The position numbers were made by a program, and so were the translations under genes. Shown here in pieces: positions 33,595 to 43,876 of a stretch of 64,000 nucleotides of DNA; positions within the stretch are counted from its first letter, which is position 1; each line of letters starts with the position of its first letter. A model generated the notes under the pieces. The model was not told the DNA's origin. It did no database searches and saw nothing but the letters and a program-made list of their open reading frames with translations. The DNA is from Marinobacter nanhaiticus D15-8W (GTDB lineage Bacteria; Pseudomonadota; Gammaproteobacteria; Pseudomonadales; Oleiphilaceae). The stretch is from positions 3,968,001 to 4,032,000 of the forward strand of contig NZ_AP028878.1 in assembly GCF_036511935.1 (NCBI RefSeq), read 5' to 3'.

Positions 33595-34476
33595 CTAGCT
33601 GAGTACCTTACGGTCCGCCGTTGTGCCAGAAGTCGCCTGCGAAATTAATTGAGCCTCTTCCTTAAGCCGTGTGCGCCACGGGAGCTGCTTGACACCGAAG
33701 GTATTGCGAACCTTGGTGCATCCAAGCGTCGTGTTTTCCGGCTCCAATCGAGCCCACTCCGGCACCTCGTCGACGACATGGACATCCTCCAGCTCCGGCA
33801 GCGCATCGACTATGGCCTGGCCCAACTCGTACTGACTGATCTCCTCCGCACCGGCATATTGGTAAGTGCCCCAGACTTCGGCACCACAATCGATCTGCAA
33901 CACCAGTGCGCGGATTACCCGAGCCAGGTCCTTCAGGGCCACAGGCTGGCCGCGGTGACGGCTTGAGAGCTCCAGTTGCGTGGCACCCTTGGCCGACGCA
34001 GAAATCTTGCGGATAAAGCGTTCCAGGCTCCACCCGGTACGCAGGATCAGATGGCGCGGCAACACAGTGCGTAGCGCCTGCTCGCATTCCCACTGCCAGT
34101 TGCCGAGCTGACTGAACGGGTGACCTGGGTTGGATGTGATGTAGGCGCTCTGTTTGCGGCCGTCGAAGACATAGCAGGTGGAGAGCTGGAGCAGGGCCAT
34201 ATTCTTGCCACGGGCGTATTCCGCCAAGGCCATGGGGATCGAGAAAGCCCATTGGCGGATCGCCTCAGGGTCTCGCTCCGCCTCTTCCGGGTCGCTGTGC
34301 CAGAGGGCGTTGACGATCAGATCGGTATCTTCAGGGATCCAGTCTTCCAGAGCGGAAAAATCCACGCCTTCCGGCTTGCTGATCAGCAGCGGGCGGATGG
34401 GCAGGGACGTTTCTCTCAAAGTCTCCAGGACCAGACGGCCCAAGGGGCCATAATCATGTACAACCAGAACGTTCAC
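33595..34476 (-). CDS. RmlD-like NAD(P)-dependent sugar-nucleotide reductase family protein
   Basis: A 293-residue Rossmann-fold protein. The N-terminal MNVLVVHDYGPLGRLVLETL replaces the usual GxxGxxG nucleotide loop with a weaker form. LLQLSTCYVFDGRK (about residues 95-108) resembles the SxxxVFxG block of dTDP-4-dehydrorhamnose reductases, but the YxxxK catalytic pair is not clear. It could bind a nucleotide sugar without reducing it. It starts at GTG with a distant GGAG. It stands alone on the minus strand beside anr. The function is not established. Confidence 0.65.
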   Translation of the reverse strand: MNVLVVHDYGPLGRLVLETLRETSLPIRPLLISKPEGVDFSALEDWIPEDTDLIVNALWHSDPEEAERDPEAIRQWAFSIPMALAEYARGKNMALLQLSTCYVFDGRKQSAYITSNPGHPFSQLGNWQWECEQALRTVLPRHLILRTGWSLERFIRKISASAKGATQLELSSRHRGQPVALKDLARVIRALVLQIDCGAEVWGTYQYAGAEEISQYELGQAIVDALPELEDVHVVDEVPEWARLEPENTTLGCTKVRNTFGVKQLPWRTRLKEEAQLISQATSGTTADRKVLS

Positions 34477-34776
34477 GCCGGAAAAATCACTCCATTACGC
34501 TTCAGTGGGCCAATACCGCTAGCAACCACGGCCTATTGGGGAATTAGGGGGCTACCCGGGGGAAGCCTTCGATACGGTCAACATCAGTCGTGCCGCGCAA
34601 GCGGTGACCCCTGCAAAACTCACTTTGCTGACAGGCGGGACGGAAGATTACAGCCAATGGTCCGGTTTCAGTCCCGAATAGAATAAGCCATCGCTTTCAA
34701 TCGAAACAGCACTATCGTACATAAGAACATGGTCGTTCCAGGCTGTTCAATCCGGAAAACCGAAACAGGACCTCGC
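34477..34776. other. Divergent intergenic region (300 bp)
   Basis: The spacer between the RmlD-like gene and the small hypothetical gene. It contains presumed promoters for both. I see no gene, RNA or operator I can name, apart from the AGGA ribosome-binding site of the small gene. Confidence 0.4.
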
Positions 34777-35136
34777 ATGCTGAAACAACAAAGCCACATC
34801 GTAGCCCCCATCCCCGACGCCCTCAGAAACAAAGCCTTACTGACCGTGGAAGAGCTCCGCAGTCGCGGCAAGGCCGACAAGCAGGCCATCGATGAGCTCT
34901 ACGCGCTGATCATCGAGCTAACGGAGCATGGCCTGGACTTCTTCTTCCTCGAGCCATTGCGCCGCCTACAGGCCAGCAGCATGCTGATGGGCATGGCAAG
35001 AATGGGCATTGGCAGCATGCTCAAGGGCAGCAAGATGGTCATCCACAAGGTACTCAAGAAGCTGGACGATAAAAGCCTGGCGGCGATCCTGGACTTCATC
35101 GAGGACATTATCTTCGAACCGGAAGGCAACGGCTGA
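34777..35136 (+). CDS. Conserved hypothetical protein (119 residues)
   Basis: A small protein beginning MLKQQSHIVAPIPDALRNKA. It is helical, with a Met- and Gly-rich middle (ASSMLMGMARMGIGSMLKGS) that may contact membrane or lipid, and an acidic C-terminus. AGGA lies six bases before the ATG at 34777; the frame extends 16 codons farther without a site. No domain was recognised. It is convergent with alr. Confidence 0.65.
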   Translation: MLKQQSHIVAPIPDALRNKALLTVEELRSRGKADKQAIDELYALIIELTEHGLDFFFLEPLRRLQASSMLMGMARMGIGSMLKGSKMVIHKVLKKLDDKSLAAILDFIEDIIFEPEGNG

Positions 35137-35178
35137 TACCGGGGCGCGGGGGCACCCTTTTCTTGCGCCGTTACCGCT

Positions 35179-36261
35179 TCACTCGGAGTAGACCCGCGGC
35201 ACCCGCGCGGTTACGCCTGTCAGTAGCTCGTAGCCAATGGTTCCAGCGTATCGTGCGACTTCATCCACGGGAAGATTGGCGCCCCACAGCTCCACAGGGT
35301 CCCCCGGCTTGGCATATGGCGCGGCTGTCAGGTCCACCGCCAGCATATCCATGGAAACCCGCCCCAGGGTGGCCACCCGGGCGTTACCGATCCAGATGGG
35401 TGTGCCGGTAGGCGCGTGTCGCGGATAGCCATCGCCATAACCGATGCTGACGATGCCCATGGGCGTGGGACGCTCGGCCCGCCAGCTGGCGCCATAGCCG
35501 ACGGTTTCACCCGGCTGCAGGGTTCGTACGGCAGTCAGCTGGGATTCCAGGGTCATAACTGAACGCAGCCCAAGCTCGGCGGCAGATTCGGCGATCATCG
35601 GCGTGGCACCGTAGAGCATGATGCCCGGACGCGTCCAATCGAAACGGGGTGAGGATTCACGGAAGTGGCCGGCAGAATTCGCGGCACTGAACAGCAGGTC
35701 CGGATAGCGCCGGGCGAGTTCAGCGAAGACAGCATTCTGCTGGGCGGTCATCTCTTCATCACGATCATCGGCACAGGCATAGTGGGTCACCATGCCCAGC
35801 AGCGTTACCCCTTGAAGACGCAGAATGCGACTGACCAGGGCATCGACTTCGGGGGGCAAGAACCCAAGACGATTCATCCCCGTATTTACTTTTAGCCAGA
35901 CGCTGATCGGCCCGGCCAGGAGGGCCTGTTCGATGGCAGCCAGCTGGTGTTCACTGTGGATAACGGGCTCCAGTCGCAGGCTCACGCAGGTCGCGATATC
36001 CGCAGCCTCGTGAAACCCCTGGAGCAACACAACCGGCTGGCTCAGACCCGCCTCGCGCAGGCGTTCAGCTTCCTCCAGACAGGCGACTGCATAGCGCCGC
36101 GTCTCGCCCTGCAAAGCACGGGCAACCGCTTCCAGACCATGGCCGTAGCCATCGGCCTTAACCACGGCCATCGCCTCGGCTTGACCGGCATGGCGACAAG
36201 CCAAACGATAGTTGTGGCGCAGCGCATCAAGGTCAACGCGTGCGCGGGTCTGGCGCCCCAT
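35179..36261 (-). CDS. alr: Alanine racemase
   Basis: A 360-residue PLP enzyme that makes D-alanine for peptidoglycan. The PLP lysine is in MAVVKADGYGHGLE (about residues 30-43), and the catalytic tyrosine is in VGYGASWRAERPTP (about 249-262) of the opposite subunit. The SIGYGDGYPRHAP block and the C-terminal VDEVARYAGTIGYELL are typical. Its ATG overlaps the dnaB stop by one base, so the two are translationally coupled in one operon. Confidence 0.95.
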   Translation of the reverse strand: MGRQTRARVDLDALRHNYRLACRHAGQAEAMAVVKADGYGHGLEAVARALQGETRRYAVACLEEAERLREAGLSQPVVLLQGFHEAADIATCVSLRLEPVIHSEHQLAAIEQALLAGPISVWLKVNTGMNRLGFLPPEVDALVSRILRLQGVTLLGMVTHYACADDRDEEMTAQQNAVFAELARRYPDLLFSAANSAGHFRESSPRFDWTRPGIMLYGATPMIAESAAELGLRSVMTLESQLTAVRTLQPGETVGYGASWRAERPTPMGIVSIGYGDGYPRHAPTGTPIWIGNARVATLGRVSMDMLAVDLTAAPYAKPGDPVELWGANLPVDEVARYAGTIGYELLTGVTARVPRVYSE

Positions 36262-37658
36262 CAGTAATCACCGCCATAATCGCCGTGCGCCAGATCTTCG
36301 AACTTGGTGTACTTGCCGAGGAAGGCCAGCCTGACGGTACCAATAGGACCGTTCCGCTGCTTACCGATGATGATCTCGGCGATACCCTTGTCCGGCGTGT
36401 CTTCGTGGTAGACCTCATCCCGGTATATGAACATGATCACGTCGGCGTCCTGCTCGATCGCACCGGATTCACGCAGGTCCGAGTTAACCGGCCGCTTGTT
36501 GGGCCGCTGCTCCAGACTTCGGTTGAGCTGTGACAGTGCCACCACGGGGCACTGCAGCTCCTTGGCCAGGGCCTTGAGTGAGCGTGAAATCTCAGAAATC
36601 TCCGCAGTCCGGCCCTCGGTATTGCCCGGCACCCGCATCAACTGAAGGTAATCCACCATGATCAGGCCGATCTCGCCGTTGTTCTCGCGAGCCACGCGGC
36701 GTGCTCGCGAGCGCATTTCGGTCGGACTCAGGCCCGGGGTGTCATCGATATAGAGCGGCTTGTCTTTGAGCAAACTGACGGCCGATGTCAATCTCGGCCA
36801 GTCATCCTCTTCGAGGCGGCCGCTACGCATGCGGGTCTGGTCGATACGCCCCAGGGACGACAGCATACGCATAACGATGGAGTCGGCGGGCATCTCCATA
36901 CTGAACACCAGGGCGGGTTTATTGCTGCCCAGCAAGGCGTTTTCCACCACGTTCATGGAGAACGTGGTCTTACCCATGGAGGGACGTCCCGCGATGATGA
37001 TCAGATCCGACGGCTGCATACCGGACGTCCATTCGTCCAGATCCTTGAAGCCGGTTGTGATACCGGTGATGGCATCGCCGGATTCGAACAGCTCCTCGAT
37101 GCGCCCCAAGGCCTTGGTCAGGATCGGGTTGATCGCCTGCGGACCCGAGCCTTCCTTGGTCCGCGATTCGGCGATCTGGAAGACGTTGCGCTCGGCCTCG
37201 TCCAGCAACTCGTCACTGGTACGGCCCTTGGGGTTGAATGCAGAATCGGCGATATCGCCGGAAACCGAAATCAGCTGCCGCAGGACCGACCGTTCCCGCA
37301 CGATGGTGGCGTAGGCCTTGATATTCGAGGCGCCCGGCGTCTTCTCCGCCATCTCAGCCAGGTATTGCAAGCCGCCGGCATCCTCCATATCCCCGGCCCG
37401 CTCCAGGAACTCGCTCAGGGTAACCACGTCGAGCGGCTCCCCTTCCCCGGCGAGGCGTTCGATCGCGCCAAAGATCAGGCGATGATCCTGGCGATAGAAA
37501 TCGCCGGCGGAAATAACCTCTGACACTGCATCCCATTTACTGTTGTCGAGCATCAGCCCGCCAAGGACGGCCTGCTCGGCTTCTATGGAGTGTGGAGGCA
37601 CCTTGATACGGGACGTATCGGCGTCTGAAATGGCTTGTTTAGTGATGGGATTGGCCAT
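36261..37658 (-). CDS. dnaB: Replicative DNA helicase
   Basis: A 465-residue DnaB of normal length. The N-terminal primase-interaction domain begins HSIEAEQAVLGGLMLDNSKW (about residues 22-41). The RecA-type motor has Walker A AGRPSMGKTTFSM near 220-232, Walker B IGLIMVDYLQLM near 327-338 and the arginine-finger region KELQCPVVALSQLNR. It unwinds the fork as a hexamer. The alr gene overlaps its stop, and the rplI operon lies upstream on the same strand across a terminator. No intein is present. Confidence 0.97.
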   Translation of the reverse strand: MANPITKQAISDADTSRIKVPPHSIEAEQAVLGGLMLDNSKWDAVSEVISAGDFYRQDHRLIFGAIERLAGEGEPLDVVTLSEFLERAGDMEDAGGLQYLAEMAEKTPGASNIKAYATIVRERSVLRQLISVSGDIADSAFNPKGRTSDELLDEAERNVFQIAESRTKEGSGPQAINPILTKALGRIEELFESGDAITGITTGFKDLDEWTSGMQPSDLIIIAGRPSMGKTTFSMNVVENALLGSNKPALVFSMEMPADSIVMRMLSSLGRIDQTRMRSGRLEEDDWPRLTSAVSLLKDKPLYIDDTPGLSPTEMRSRARRVARENNGEIGLIMVDYLQLMRVPGNTEGRTAEISEISRSLKALAKELQCPVVALSQLNRSLEQRPNKRPVNSDLRESGAIEQDADVIMFIYRDEVYHEDTPDKGIAEIIIGKQRNGPIGTVRLAFLGKYTKFEDLAHGDYGGDY

Positions 37659-37793
37659 GATACCGCGTATTCAGAATGACAGGATGGAGGTCGACCAGCT
37701 CACCGCGATCTATGGGAAGTCCCTAAAGATAACCGGCGGCGAGAGTATCGACAAGCCAGCGCTAAAAGAAGAAACCAACTGTAACAGGACAAA

Positions 37794-37831
37794 AAAGGCC
37801 CGGCAGACACAAAGGGTCCGCCGGGCCTTTT
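37794..37831 (-). terminator. Rho-independent terminator of the rpsF-rpsR-rplI operon
   Basis: On the minus strand the long stem pairing AAAGGCCCGGCGGACC with GTCTGCCGGGCCTTT (one bulge) is followed by a T-run, about 70 bases after rplI and before dnaB. Confidence 0.9.
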
Positions 37832-37901
37832 GGCACAGCCGTATCACGAATCGTTCGTTTCCAGCCGCGTCCTTGGTCAAGACGTCGGCCGGCTCAACGA
37901 C

Positions 37902-38348
37902 TTATTCTGCGACGACAGTAACCTTAACGGTCGTTACAACGTCAGTGTGCAGCTGGAGCTCGATATCGTACTCGCCGACCGCGCGGATCGGGCCTTCCGG
38001 CATACGCACTTCGCTCTTCTCGACTTCGGTGCCGCCGGTGCTGATCGCGTCAGCAATGTCGCGAACACCGATAGAACCGAACAGCTTGCCTTCGTCACCT
38101 GCTTTGGAAGTGATGGTGAAGGACGCACCCTCAAGGGCTTCGGCGCGGGTCTGGGCTGCAGACAGTTTGTCGGCGGCTGCCTTTTCCAGTTCGGCGCGAC
38201 GCGCTTCGAATTCCTTGACGTTGGTTTCGGTCGCCGGAACTGCTTTGCCGAACGGCAGCAGGAAGTTACGACCGTAACCCGCTTTTACTTTGACCTTGTC
38301 TCCCAGGGAGCCCAGGTTTGCGACTTTCTCGAGCAGAATAACTTCCAT
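37902..38348 (-). CDS. rplI: 50S ribosomal protein L9
   Basis: A 148-residue protein of standard length. The N-terminal [20 protein letters not shown] and [14 protein letters not shown] form the 23S rRNA-binding domain, then a long central helix ([20 protein letters not shown]) and the C-terminal domain. It is the last gene of the rpsF operon, followed by a strong terminator. Confidence 0.98.
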   Translation of the reverse strand: MEVILLEKVANLGSLGDKVKVKAGYGRNFLLPFGKAVPATETNVKEFEARRAELEKAAADKLSAAQTRAEALEGASFTITSKAGDEGKLFGSIGVRDIADAISTGGTEVEKSEVRMPEGPIRAVGEYDIELQLHTDVVTTVKVTVVAE

Positions 38349-38380
38349 CTCGTTAACCTCTTCGTACTTTATCGCGTACT

Positions 38381-39247
38381 TTATTCTGCCGGCCCAGAGG
38401 GTTTGATTCTTCCCCTGAAATCCAGCCAGCTATCCACAAACGCCAATATCAGTAACAACAACATCAGACTCGGGCTCAGGAGCACCAGGGCGATGTAAAA
38501 CAGTACCAACCACTGGACACTCATCTTCCGGGCGCCAACGATACCGTGGATCATCCCCAGACCTGCAATCAGCAGCGGGAGACCAGCCGCCCAACTCACC
38601 AGGACCGGATTCAGGTCCAATACCGGCGCGATGAACATGGCCGCCACACAGAGTACCGCCACAGGACGACTCAGCCGCAACGCATGAAACTCAGCCCGGA
38701 ACCCGCCCGGGTTGTACAGCTTCGCTTGCCAGTTGCGGGCCAGCAGGGCAACGGCCACAGCAATGATCAGGTAGGTCCCTGCCATGCTCGCCGTCATCAC
38801 CCGACCGACGACACTTTCCAGTCGTCCGCCCAGCTCACTGGCCACATCCGGGTTGTACTGCTGATAGAAAGCAACCGCGGTATCGACCAGATCCTTGAGC
38901 AGCTGGGGGAAGAACACCGGCAGTAACACACCGGTAACCAATGCCAGACCGCTTCCCGTCAGCAGTGTTTTTTCCCAAGAAGTGGTGGCGCGCAAAACGG
39001 CGACCATCACTACAACCTGGACCAAAACGAACAGCGCCGTCGGATCGTTGCCGAACCAGCTCCATCCCAGAGCCGGAAGCAGCGCCCAGAGCCCGACATT
39101 AAGCCCCTGGGAGAGGCCCAGTCGCAAAATGACCAGGCCGACAACGGCCGCTCCAATCCAGAAAAGAAGGGGAACCGCAGTCGTAACCGCTGCTACCCCA
39201 CTTGCCTGCAGGGGACCGCGCATCGCAAATTGCGCTAATGCACGCAT
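38381..39247 (-). CDS. DUF2232 (YybS-like) membrane protein in ribosomal protein operon
   Basis: A 288-residue polytopic inner-membrane protein with about seven to eight predicted helices. The segments [34 protein letters not shown] and [20 protein letters not shown] are typical of DUF2232 proteins found between rpsR and rplI in gammaproteobacteria. Its function is unknown. The position within the operon is a lineage feature and supports the identification. Confidence 0.85.
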   Translation of the reverse strand: MRALAQFAMRGPLQASGVAAVTTAVPLLFWIGAAVVGLVILRLGLSQGLNVGLWALLPALGWSWFGNDPTALFVLVQVVVMVAVLRATTSWEKTLLTGSGLALVTGVLLPVFFPQLLKDLVDTAVAFYQQYNPDVASELGGRLESVVGRVMTASMAGTYLIIAVAVALLARNWQAKLYNPGGFRAEFHALRLSRPVAVLCVAAMFIAPVLDLNPVLVSWAAGLPLLIAGLGMIHGIVGARKMSVQWLVLFYIALVLLSPSLMLLLLILAFVDSWLDFRGRIKPSGPAE

Positions 39248-39268
39248 GGTCCCGAGTCCTTGTGTTAC

Positions 39269-39499
39269 TTAATTGTCGTGGCTATCGGTATACGGCAGCA
39301 GGGCCAGATAGCGTGCGCGCTTGACCGCGGTAGCCAGCTGACGCTGATAACGTGCCTTGGTGCCGGTAATACGGCTGGGCACGATCTTGCCAGTTTCAGT
39401 GATGTAGCCTTTCAGGGTGTCCAGATCCTTGTAATCGATCTCTTTAACACCTTCTGCCGTGAAGCGGCAGAATTTACGACGTCTGAAAAAACGAGCCAT
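39269..39499 (-). CDS. rpsR: 30S ribosomal protein S18
   Basis: A 76-residue basic protein of standard length beginning [20 protein letters not shown], with the conserved core [20 protein letters not shown]. It binds with S6 to the small subunit. It lies 29 bp after rpsF and 21 bp before the DUF2232 gene in one operon. The N-terminal cysteine is a single one, so this is the zinc-free form. Confidence 0.98.
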   Translation of the reverse strand: MARFFRRRKFCRFTAEGVKEIDYKDLDTLKGYITETGKIVPSRITGTKARYQRQLATAVKRARYLALLPYTDSHDN

Positions 39500-39528
39500 G
39501 TGTTAACTCCTCAACAACCGTTGGTAAA

Positions 39529-39945
39529 TTACTCTTCTTCCTCGGCGCCAGCGGTCTGACGACGCTCGCTGGACTCCGAAGAACGACGCGGACGATCATC
39601 ACCACCAGAGCGGCGCTCTTCGCGATTCTCTGATGCTTTCATCGGAGACGGCGCGGTGTCGGCATCATCGCGACGGATAACCAGGTCGCGGATGATCGCA
39701 TCGTTGAAGCGGAAGTTGTGGGTCAGCTCGTCGAGCACGGGCTGGGAACATTCAACGTTCATCAGCACGTAGTGAGCCTTGTGGATCTTGTTGATCGGGT
39801 ACGCCAGGTGACGACGGCCCCAGTCTTCAAGACGGTGAACAGCGCCACCGGATTCGGTGATGCTGTTGCTGTAACGCTCGATCATCGCGGGCACCTGCTC
39901 GCTCTGATCGGGGTGTACCATAAATACGATTTCGTAGTGACGCAT
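39529..39945 (-). CDS. rpsF: 30S ribosomal protein S6
   Basis: A 138-residue protein. The N-terminal [20 protein letters not shown] and the core [20 protein letters not shown] are canonical. A C-terminal tail rich in Glu, Arg and Asp is of the kind modified by RimK glutamylation in E. coli; it ends in three Glu residues. It heads the operon rpsF-rpsR-DUF2232-rplI. The roughly 120-base leader between the preceding terminator and the ATG could hold the S6:S18-binding autoregulatory element known in many bacteria, but I did not resolve its fold. Confidence 0.98.
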   Translation of the reverse strand: MRHYEIVFMVHPDQSEQVPAMIERYSNSITESGGAVHRLEDWGRRHLAYPINKIHKAHYVLMNVECSQPVLDELTHNFRFNDAIIRDLVIRRDDADTAPSPMKASENREERRSGGDDRPRRSSESSERRQTAGAEEEE

Positions 39946-40068
39946 GAGTTCTCCCTACGGTTTAAGCAGCTTCCGACAGGACGGGGGCCCGCAAGAAGCA
40001 AGGAGTTGGTACCAGGTACCATTTTCGTTGCTGGTTTTTGCCGGCGCTGACCAATGTGTCAGGCAATA

Positions 40069-40096
40069 GAAAACCACCCCCAATTCAAGGGGTGGC
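40069..40096 (-). terminator. Rho-independent terminator of the rnr-rlmB unit
   Basis: On the minus strand CCACCCC / GGGGTGG closes a loop of about eight bases and is followed by TTTT, about 75 bases after the rlmB stop and before rpsF. Confidence 0.88.
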
Positions 40097-40168
40097 GTAT
40101 TTTAGGCAAGGCCCAGGCTCAATGCAAGGGGCGGAGGTATTGAATGCGAAAAGTTTCGAGATGAAGGA

Positions 40169-40903
40169 CTATTGTGATCGCTGTCGCAACGCCTCGTAGA
40201 GACAGACGCCGGTAGCGACCGATACGTTGAGACTATCCACCTGCCCACGCATGGGAATATTGATGAGTGCGTCGCAGTGCTCCCGCGTCAATCGGCGCAT
40301 CCCTTTACCTTCAGCGCCCATCACCAGCGCCACCGGCCCACGGAAATCGGCCTGATAGAGCGTCGCATCAGCTTCGCCGGCCGTTCCGATCACCCAGACG
40401 CCCGCGTCCTGGAGTGCGCGCATGAAACGCGCCAGATTGGTCACCCGCACCAGCGGCACGGACTCGGCTGCACCGCAGGCGACTTTACGCACAGTGGGAT
40501 TTAGCGAAGCCGATTTATCCTTGGGCACAATCACCGCCTGCACGCCGGCCGCATCAGCACTACGCAGGCAGGCTCCCAGGTTATGGGGATCGGTAACGCC
40601 ATCCAGGATCAGCAGGAACGGCGCATCCCAACCCGCGATCGCTTCCAGCAGGTCGTTTTCCTGCCACTCACGACTTGGCGCGACCTGCGCAACAATCCCC
40701 TGGTGCACACCAGCGACCCGGGCATCCAGCTCCTTGCGATGGACCACCTGCCACTTGACGCCCAGGCGATCGAGGTTTTCGGTAATAGAACGGACCCGCT
40801 TGTCTTCACGCCCGGTCTGGATCCAGACCTGCTGCAAACGACCCGGCTCACGCTGGAGCACCGCATCCACGGCGTGCCAGCCAAAGACAAATTCCTGCGA
40901 CAC
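40169..40903 (-). CDS. rlmB: 23S rRNA (guanosine(2251)-2'-O)-methyltransferase
   Basis: A 244-residue SPOUT methyltransferase with an N-terminal L30e-like RNA-binding domain (about residues 1-75) and a trefoil-knot catalytic domain. Motif 1 is [20 protein letters not shown], motif 2 [14 protein letters not shown] and motif 3 [20 protein letters not shown], all as in RlmB. It methylates Gm2251 of 23S rRNA with SAM. It begins one base after the rnr stop, so it is probably cotranscribed and coupled. Confidence 0.96.
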   Translation of the reverse strand: MSQEFVFGWHAVDAVLQREPGRLQQVWIQTGREDKRVRSITENLDRLGVKWQVVHRKELDARVAGVHQGIVAQVAPSREWQENDLLEAIAGWDAPFLLILDGVTDPHNLGACLRSADAAGVQAVIVPKDKSASLNPTVRKVACGAAESVPLVRVTNLARFMRALQDAGVWVIGTAGEADATLYQADFRGPVALVMGAEGKGMRRLTREHCDALINIPMRGQVDSLNVSVATGVCLYEALRQRSQ

Positions 40904-43459
40904 TTATCGACCCTTACGCGATTTCGGCTTGCCACCACCGGCAGACTGGCGGCCAGCCCCTGCCTTGCCGGATTTACCGCCGGACTTTCCAGCGGAGGAT
41001 TTCCCGGTCGACTTCTTGCGCGCTTCCCGTGCAGCCTCCTGAGCGAGGGCTTCCTTGGCGGACATCGGCTTGCCGTCTTTGCCTTTCTTACTGCTTCCGC
41101 CTCTCTTGCCGCCTTTGCCTCGCTTCTCGCTGGCGCCATTACGCGATCGGGACCCACGGTCGTCGCGCCGCTTGCCTCGCTCGCCCTTCTCCGGCAGCGC
41201 ATCCCGGTCCGCCTTGCGTCGACGGGGCTGACTGATCAGCTCCAGGTCGATCTTGCGATCCTCCAGACCGACGCGGACCACTTGTACGCGGACGGCGTCA
41301 CCCAGCCGGAAACTGATCGCGGTACGCTCACCCACCAGTCGATGCTTGGCCGCATCATGATGGAAGTAGTCGCCACTCAGCGTGGAAACGTGCACCAGAC
41401 CCTCGATATAGATACCAGCCAGCTCGACGAAGAAGCCAAAGGGCACGACCGAGGCAATGATGCCGTCGAATTCCTCGCCCACATGCTCCTGCAGGTACTC
41501 GCACTTGAGCCAGGCCATTACATCCCTCGTGGCATCATCGGCGCGGCGCTCGGTCATCGAGCAGTGTTCGCCAAGCTGCACCATGCGGGCATGGTCGTAG
41601 GGATACTCCGCCAGCTCGCGATCGCGCTTGTCCGGCTGCACGACAGTCTTGTCGTCCTCACTGCCATGGATCACCGACTTGATCGCACGGTGGACGATCA
41701 GGTCCGGATAACGGCGGATGGGTGAAGTGAAATGGGTATAGCTGGCAAAACCGAGTCCAAAGTGACCGCTCTCGTCGGGACTGTAGACCGCTTGACTCAA
41801 CGTTCGCAGCATCACCATCTGGATGACATCCGCATCCGGGCGCTCACGGATGGATTCGAGCAGGTTCTGGAAATCGGCGGATGTCGGCTTATCGCCGCCG
41901 CCAAGCTGCAGTCCAAGCTCGCCCAGGAACAGACGCAGCGCTGAGAGCCGCTCTTCCGAAGGCCCATCGTGCACCCGATAGAGCGCCGGTATGCCGTGAC
42001 GCTTGAGGAAACGCGCCGTCGCTACGTTGGCGCACAGCATGCACTCCTCGATGATTTTATGGGCGTCGTTGCGTTTGACCGGAACGATCTCCTCGATCTT
42101 ACGCGATGCATCGAAGATAACGCGGGTTTCGGTGGTCTCGAAGTCAATGGCGCCCCGCTCGGTACGCGCTTCGCGCAGCACCTTGTAAAGGGCGTAGAGA
42201 TCCTCGAGGTAGGGAACCACCGGATTGTAACGTGCTCGCAATTCCTGCCCCACGTCCGACTCCGGACGCTCCAGCATGTCGCTAACCTTGTTGTAGGTCA
42301 GTCGCGCCTTGGAATGCATCACCGCCTGGTAGAATGTATAGCTACTGATGCGCCCGTTGGCCGAGATGGTCATATCGCTGACCAGGCACAACCGATCCAC
42401 TTCGGGATTCAGGGAGCACAGGCCATTGGACAGCTTCTCCGGCAGCATGGGCACTACGTGATCAGGAAAATAAACCGAGTTACCACGCTCCTGGGCATGC
42501 TCATCCAGCGGCGAACCTGGACGCACATAGTGGGAAACGTCCGCTATCGCCACCACCAGACGGAAACCACCTCGGGGACGACGCTCACAGAAGACCGCGT
42601 CATCGAAGTCCCGCGCATCTTCCCCATCGATAGTCACCAGCGGCAGATCCCGCAGGTCGACACGATGCGCCTTGTCCGGTTCGCTGACCGTCTCGGGAAT
42701 GGCCGCTGCCTGCTCGCCGACGGAGGGCGGCCAGGCATGGGGAATATCGTAGGATCGGATGGCGACCGCGATCTCCATACCGGGCGCCATGTGGTCACCC
42801 AGAACCTCGACGACCCGGCCTGTAGGCTTCGTACGTACCGTCGGATGGCGAAGAACATCGACTACAACATACTGGCCATGCCACGCGTCGCCGCAATCCT
42901 CCTCGGCGACCAGCACTTCCTGGCTGATACGCGGATTCTCCGGCACCACAAATGAAATACCGCTCTCGCGGAACAACCGGCCGACGATCTGAAGCGTCTT
43001 GCGCTCGATCACCTCGACGATGCGCCCTTCACGGCGACCCCGGTCGTCCACCTGGTCGACCCGTGCCGCCACACGATCGCCATGGATCACCTGACGCATC
43101 TCGCGGGCACTGAGAAACAGGTCACTGCTGCCGTCGTCCGGCACCAGGAAACCAAAACCGTCCCGATGACCCATGACACGGCCGGTAATCAGATCCGCTT
43201 CATCGATGGGCAGGTAGGCGCCCCGACGGTTACAGATCATCTGCCCGTCCCGACACATCGCGATCAGACGGCGACGCAGGGCCTCGATGCCTTCCGCAGA
43301 CGTTTGCCCGAGTTCGGTACACAGGGTTTCGTGGGTGGCCGGCGCTCCACGCTGACGCAGGTGCGCCAGGATGAATTCGCGGCTCTGGATAGGATTTTCG
43401 TACTTTTCTGCCTCACGTTTGGCGTGAGGGTCATTATTCGTCTTCTTCTTGGAAACCAT
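40904..43459 (-). CDS. rnr: Ribonuclease R
   Basis: An 851-residue 3'-5' exoribonuclease. It contains an N-terminal winged helix, two cold-shock domains, the RNB catalytic domain with TIDGEDARDFDDAVFCERR (about residues 275-293, catalytic Asp residues), an S1 domain (FDGIIASVVPFGFFVELAGI) and a long Lys- and Gly-rich tail. The ATG at 43459 begins MVSKKKTNNDPHAKREAEKY and is more family-like than the frame extension to 43549. It is followed at once by rlmB. A tRNA-Leu gene lies upstream on the same strand. Confidence 0.97.
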   Translation of the reverse strand: MVSKKKTNNDPHAKREAEKYENPIQSREFILAHLRQRGAPATHETLCTELGQTSAEGIEALRRRLIAMCRDGQMICNRRGAYLPIDEADLITGRVMGHRDGFGFLVPDDGSSDLFLSAREMRQVIHGDRVAARVDQVDDRGRREGRIVEVIERKTLQIVGRLFRESGISFVVPENPRISQEVLVAEEDCGDAWHGQYVVVDVLRHPTVRTKPTGRVVEVLGDHMAPGMEIAVAIRSYDIPHAWPPSVGEQAAAIPETVSEPDKAHRVDLRDLPLVTIDGEDARDFDDAVFCERRPRGGFRLVVAIADVSHYVRPGSPLDEHAQERGNSVYFPDHVVPMLPEKLSNGLCSLNPEVDRLCLVSDMTISANGRISSYTFYQAVMHSKARLTYNKVSDMLERPESDVGQELRARYNPVVPYLEDLYALYKVLREARTERGAIDFETTETRVIFDASRKIEEIVPVKRNDAHKIIEECMLCANVATARFLKRHGIPALYRVHDGPSEERLSALRLFLGELGLQLGGGDKPTSADFQNLLESIRERPDADVIQMVMLRTLSQAVYSPDESGHFGLGFASYTHFTSPIRRYPDLIVHRAIKSVIHGSEDDKTVVQPDKRDRELAEYPYDHARMVQLGEHCSMTERRADDATRDVMAWLKCEYLQEHVGEEFDGIIASVVPFGFFVELAGIYIEGLVHVSTLSGDYFHHDAAKHRLVGERTAISFRLGDAVRVQVVRVGLEDRKIDLELISQPRRRKADRDALPEKGERGKRRDDRGSRSRNGASEKRGKGGKRGGSSKKGKDGKPMSAKEALAQEAAREARKKSTGKSSAGKSGGKSGKAGAGRQSAGGGKPKSRKGR

Positions 43460-43624
43460 TAATAGAAATTGCCTTGGTCCGGCAGCCAGAAAACAGGTAA
43501 AAACAACAGGGTGGCTGCGGTTGAATGTGGTTGAAGTATAACCCCGCAAATCCGGAGATACCTAACACACGGGAGGAAACAAAGATTACGCGGGATTTAG
43601 ATGACCACTTCCTGGGGGAAGAAG

Positions 43625-43711
43625 TGGTGCCGAGGAGAGGACTTGAACCTCCACGGGATTGCTCCCACTAGCACCTGAAGCTAGCGCGTCTACCAATTTC
43701 GCCACCTCGGC
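43625..43711 (-). tRNA. tRNA-Leu (anticodon CAG)
   Basis: An 87-nt type II tRNA. The acceptor GCCGAGG pairs with CCTCGGC, the anticodon loop TTCAGGT has CAG at 43677-43675, a long variable arm TGGGAGCAATCCCG follows, and the T loop is TTCAAGT. CCA is encoded. Confidence 0.95.
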
Positions 43712-43876
43712 AGATGACTCGCAAAAGCCCTAACCATCACACTCGAGTCAATGCAGACTCATGATTTCAAGGGCTTTCTGCTGCTGATTTCGGGTTACCC
43801 CTCACCAGTGGCGCGTACTTTAATCATTGTATTTTGCGCTGTCAAACACTTTCTCTGAAATTTTTCTGCACCGCCC

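Noticed and set aside
40583..42955. Two long plus-strand frames opposite rlmB and rnr
   Set aside because: They are shadows of well-conserved RNase R and RlmB.
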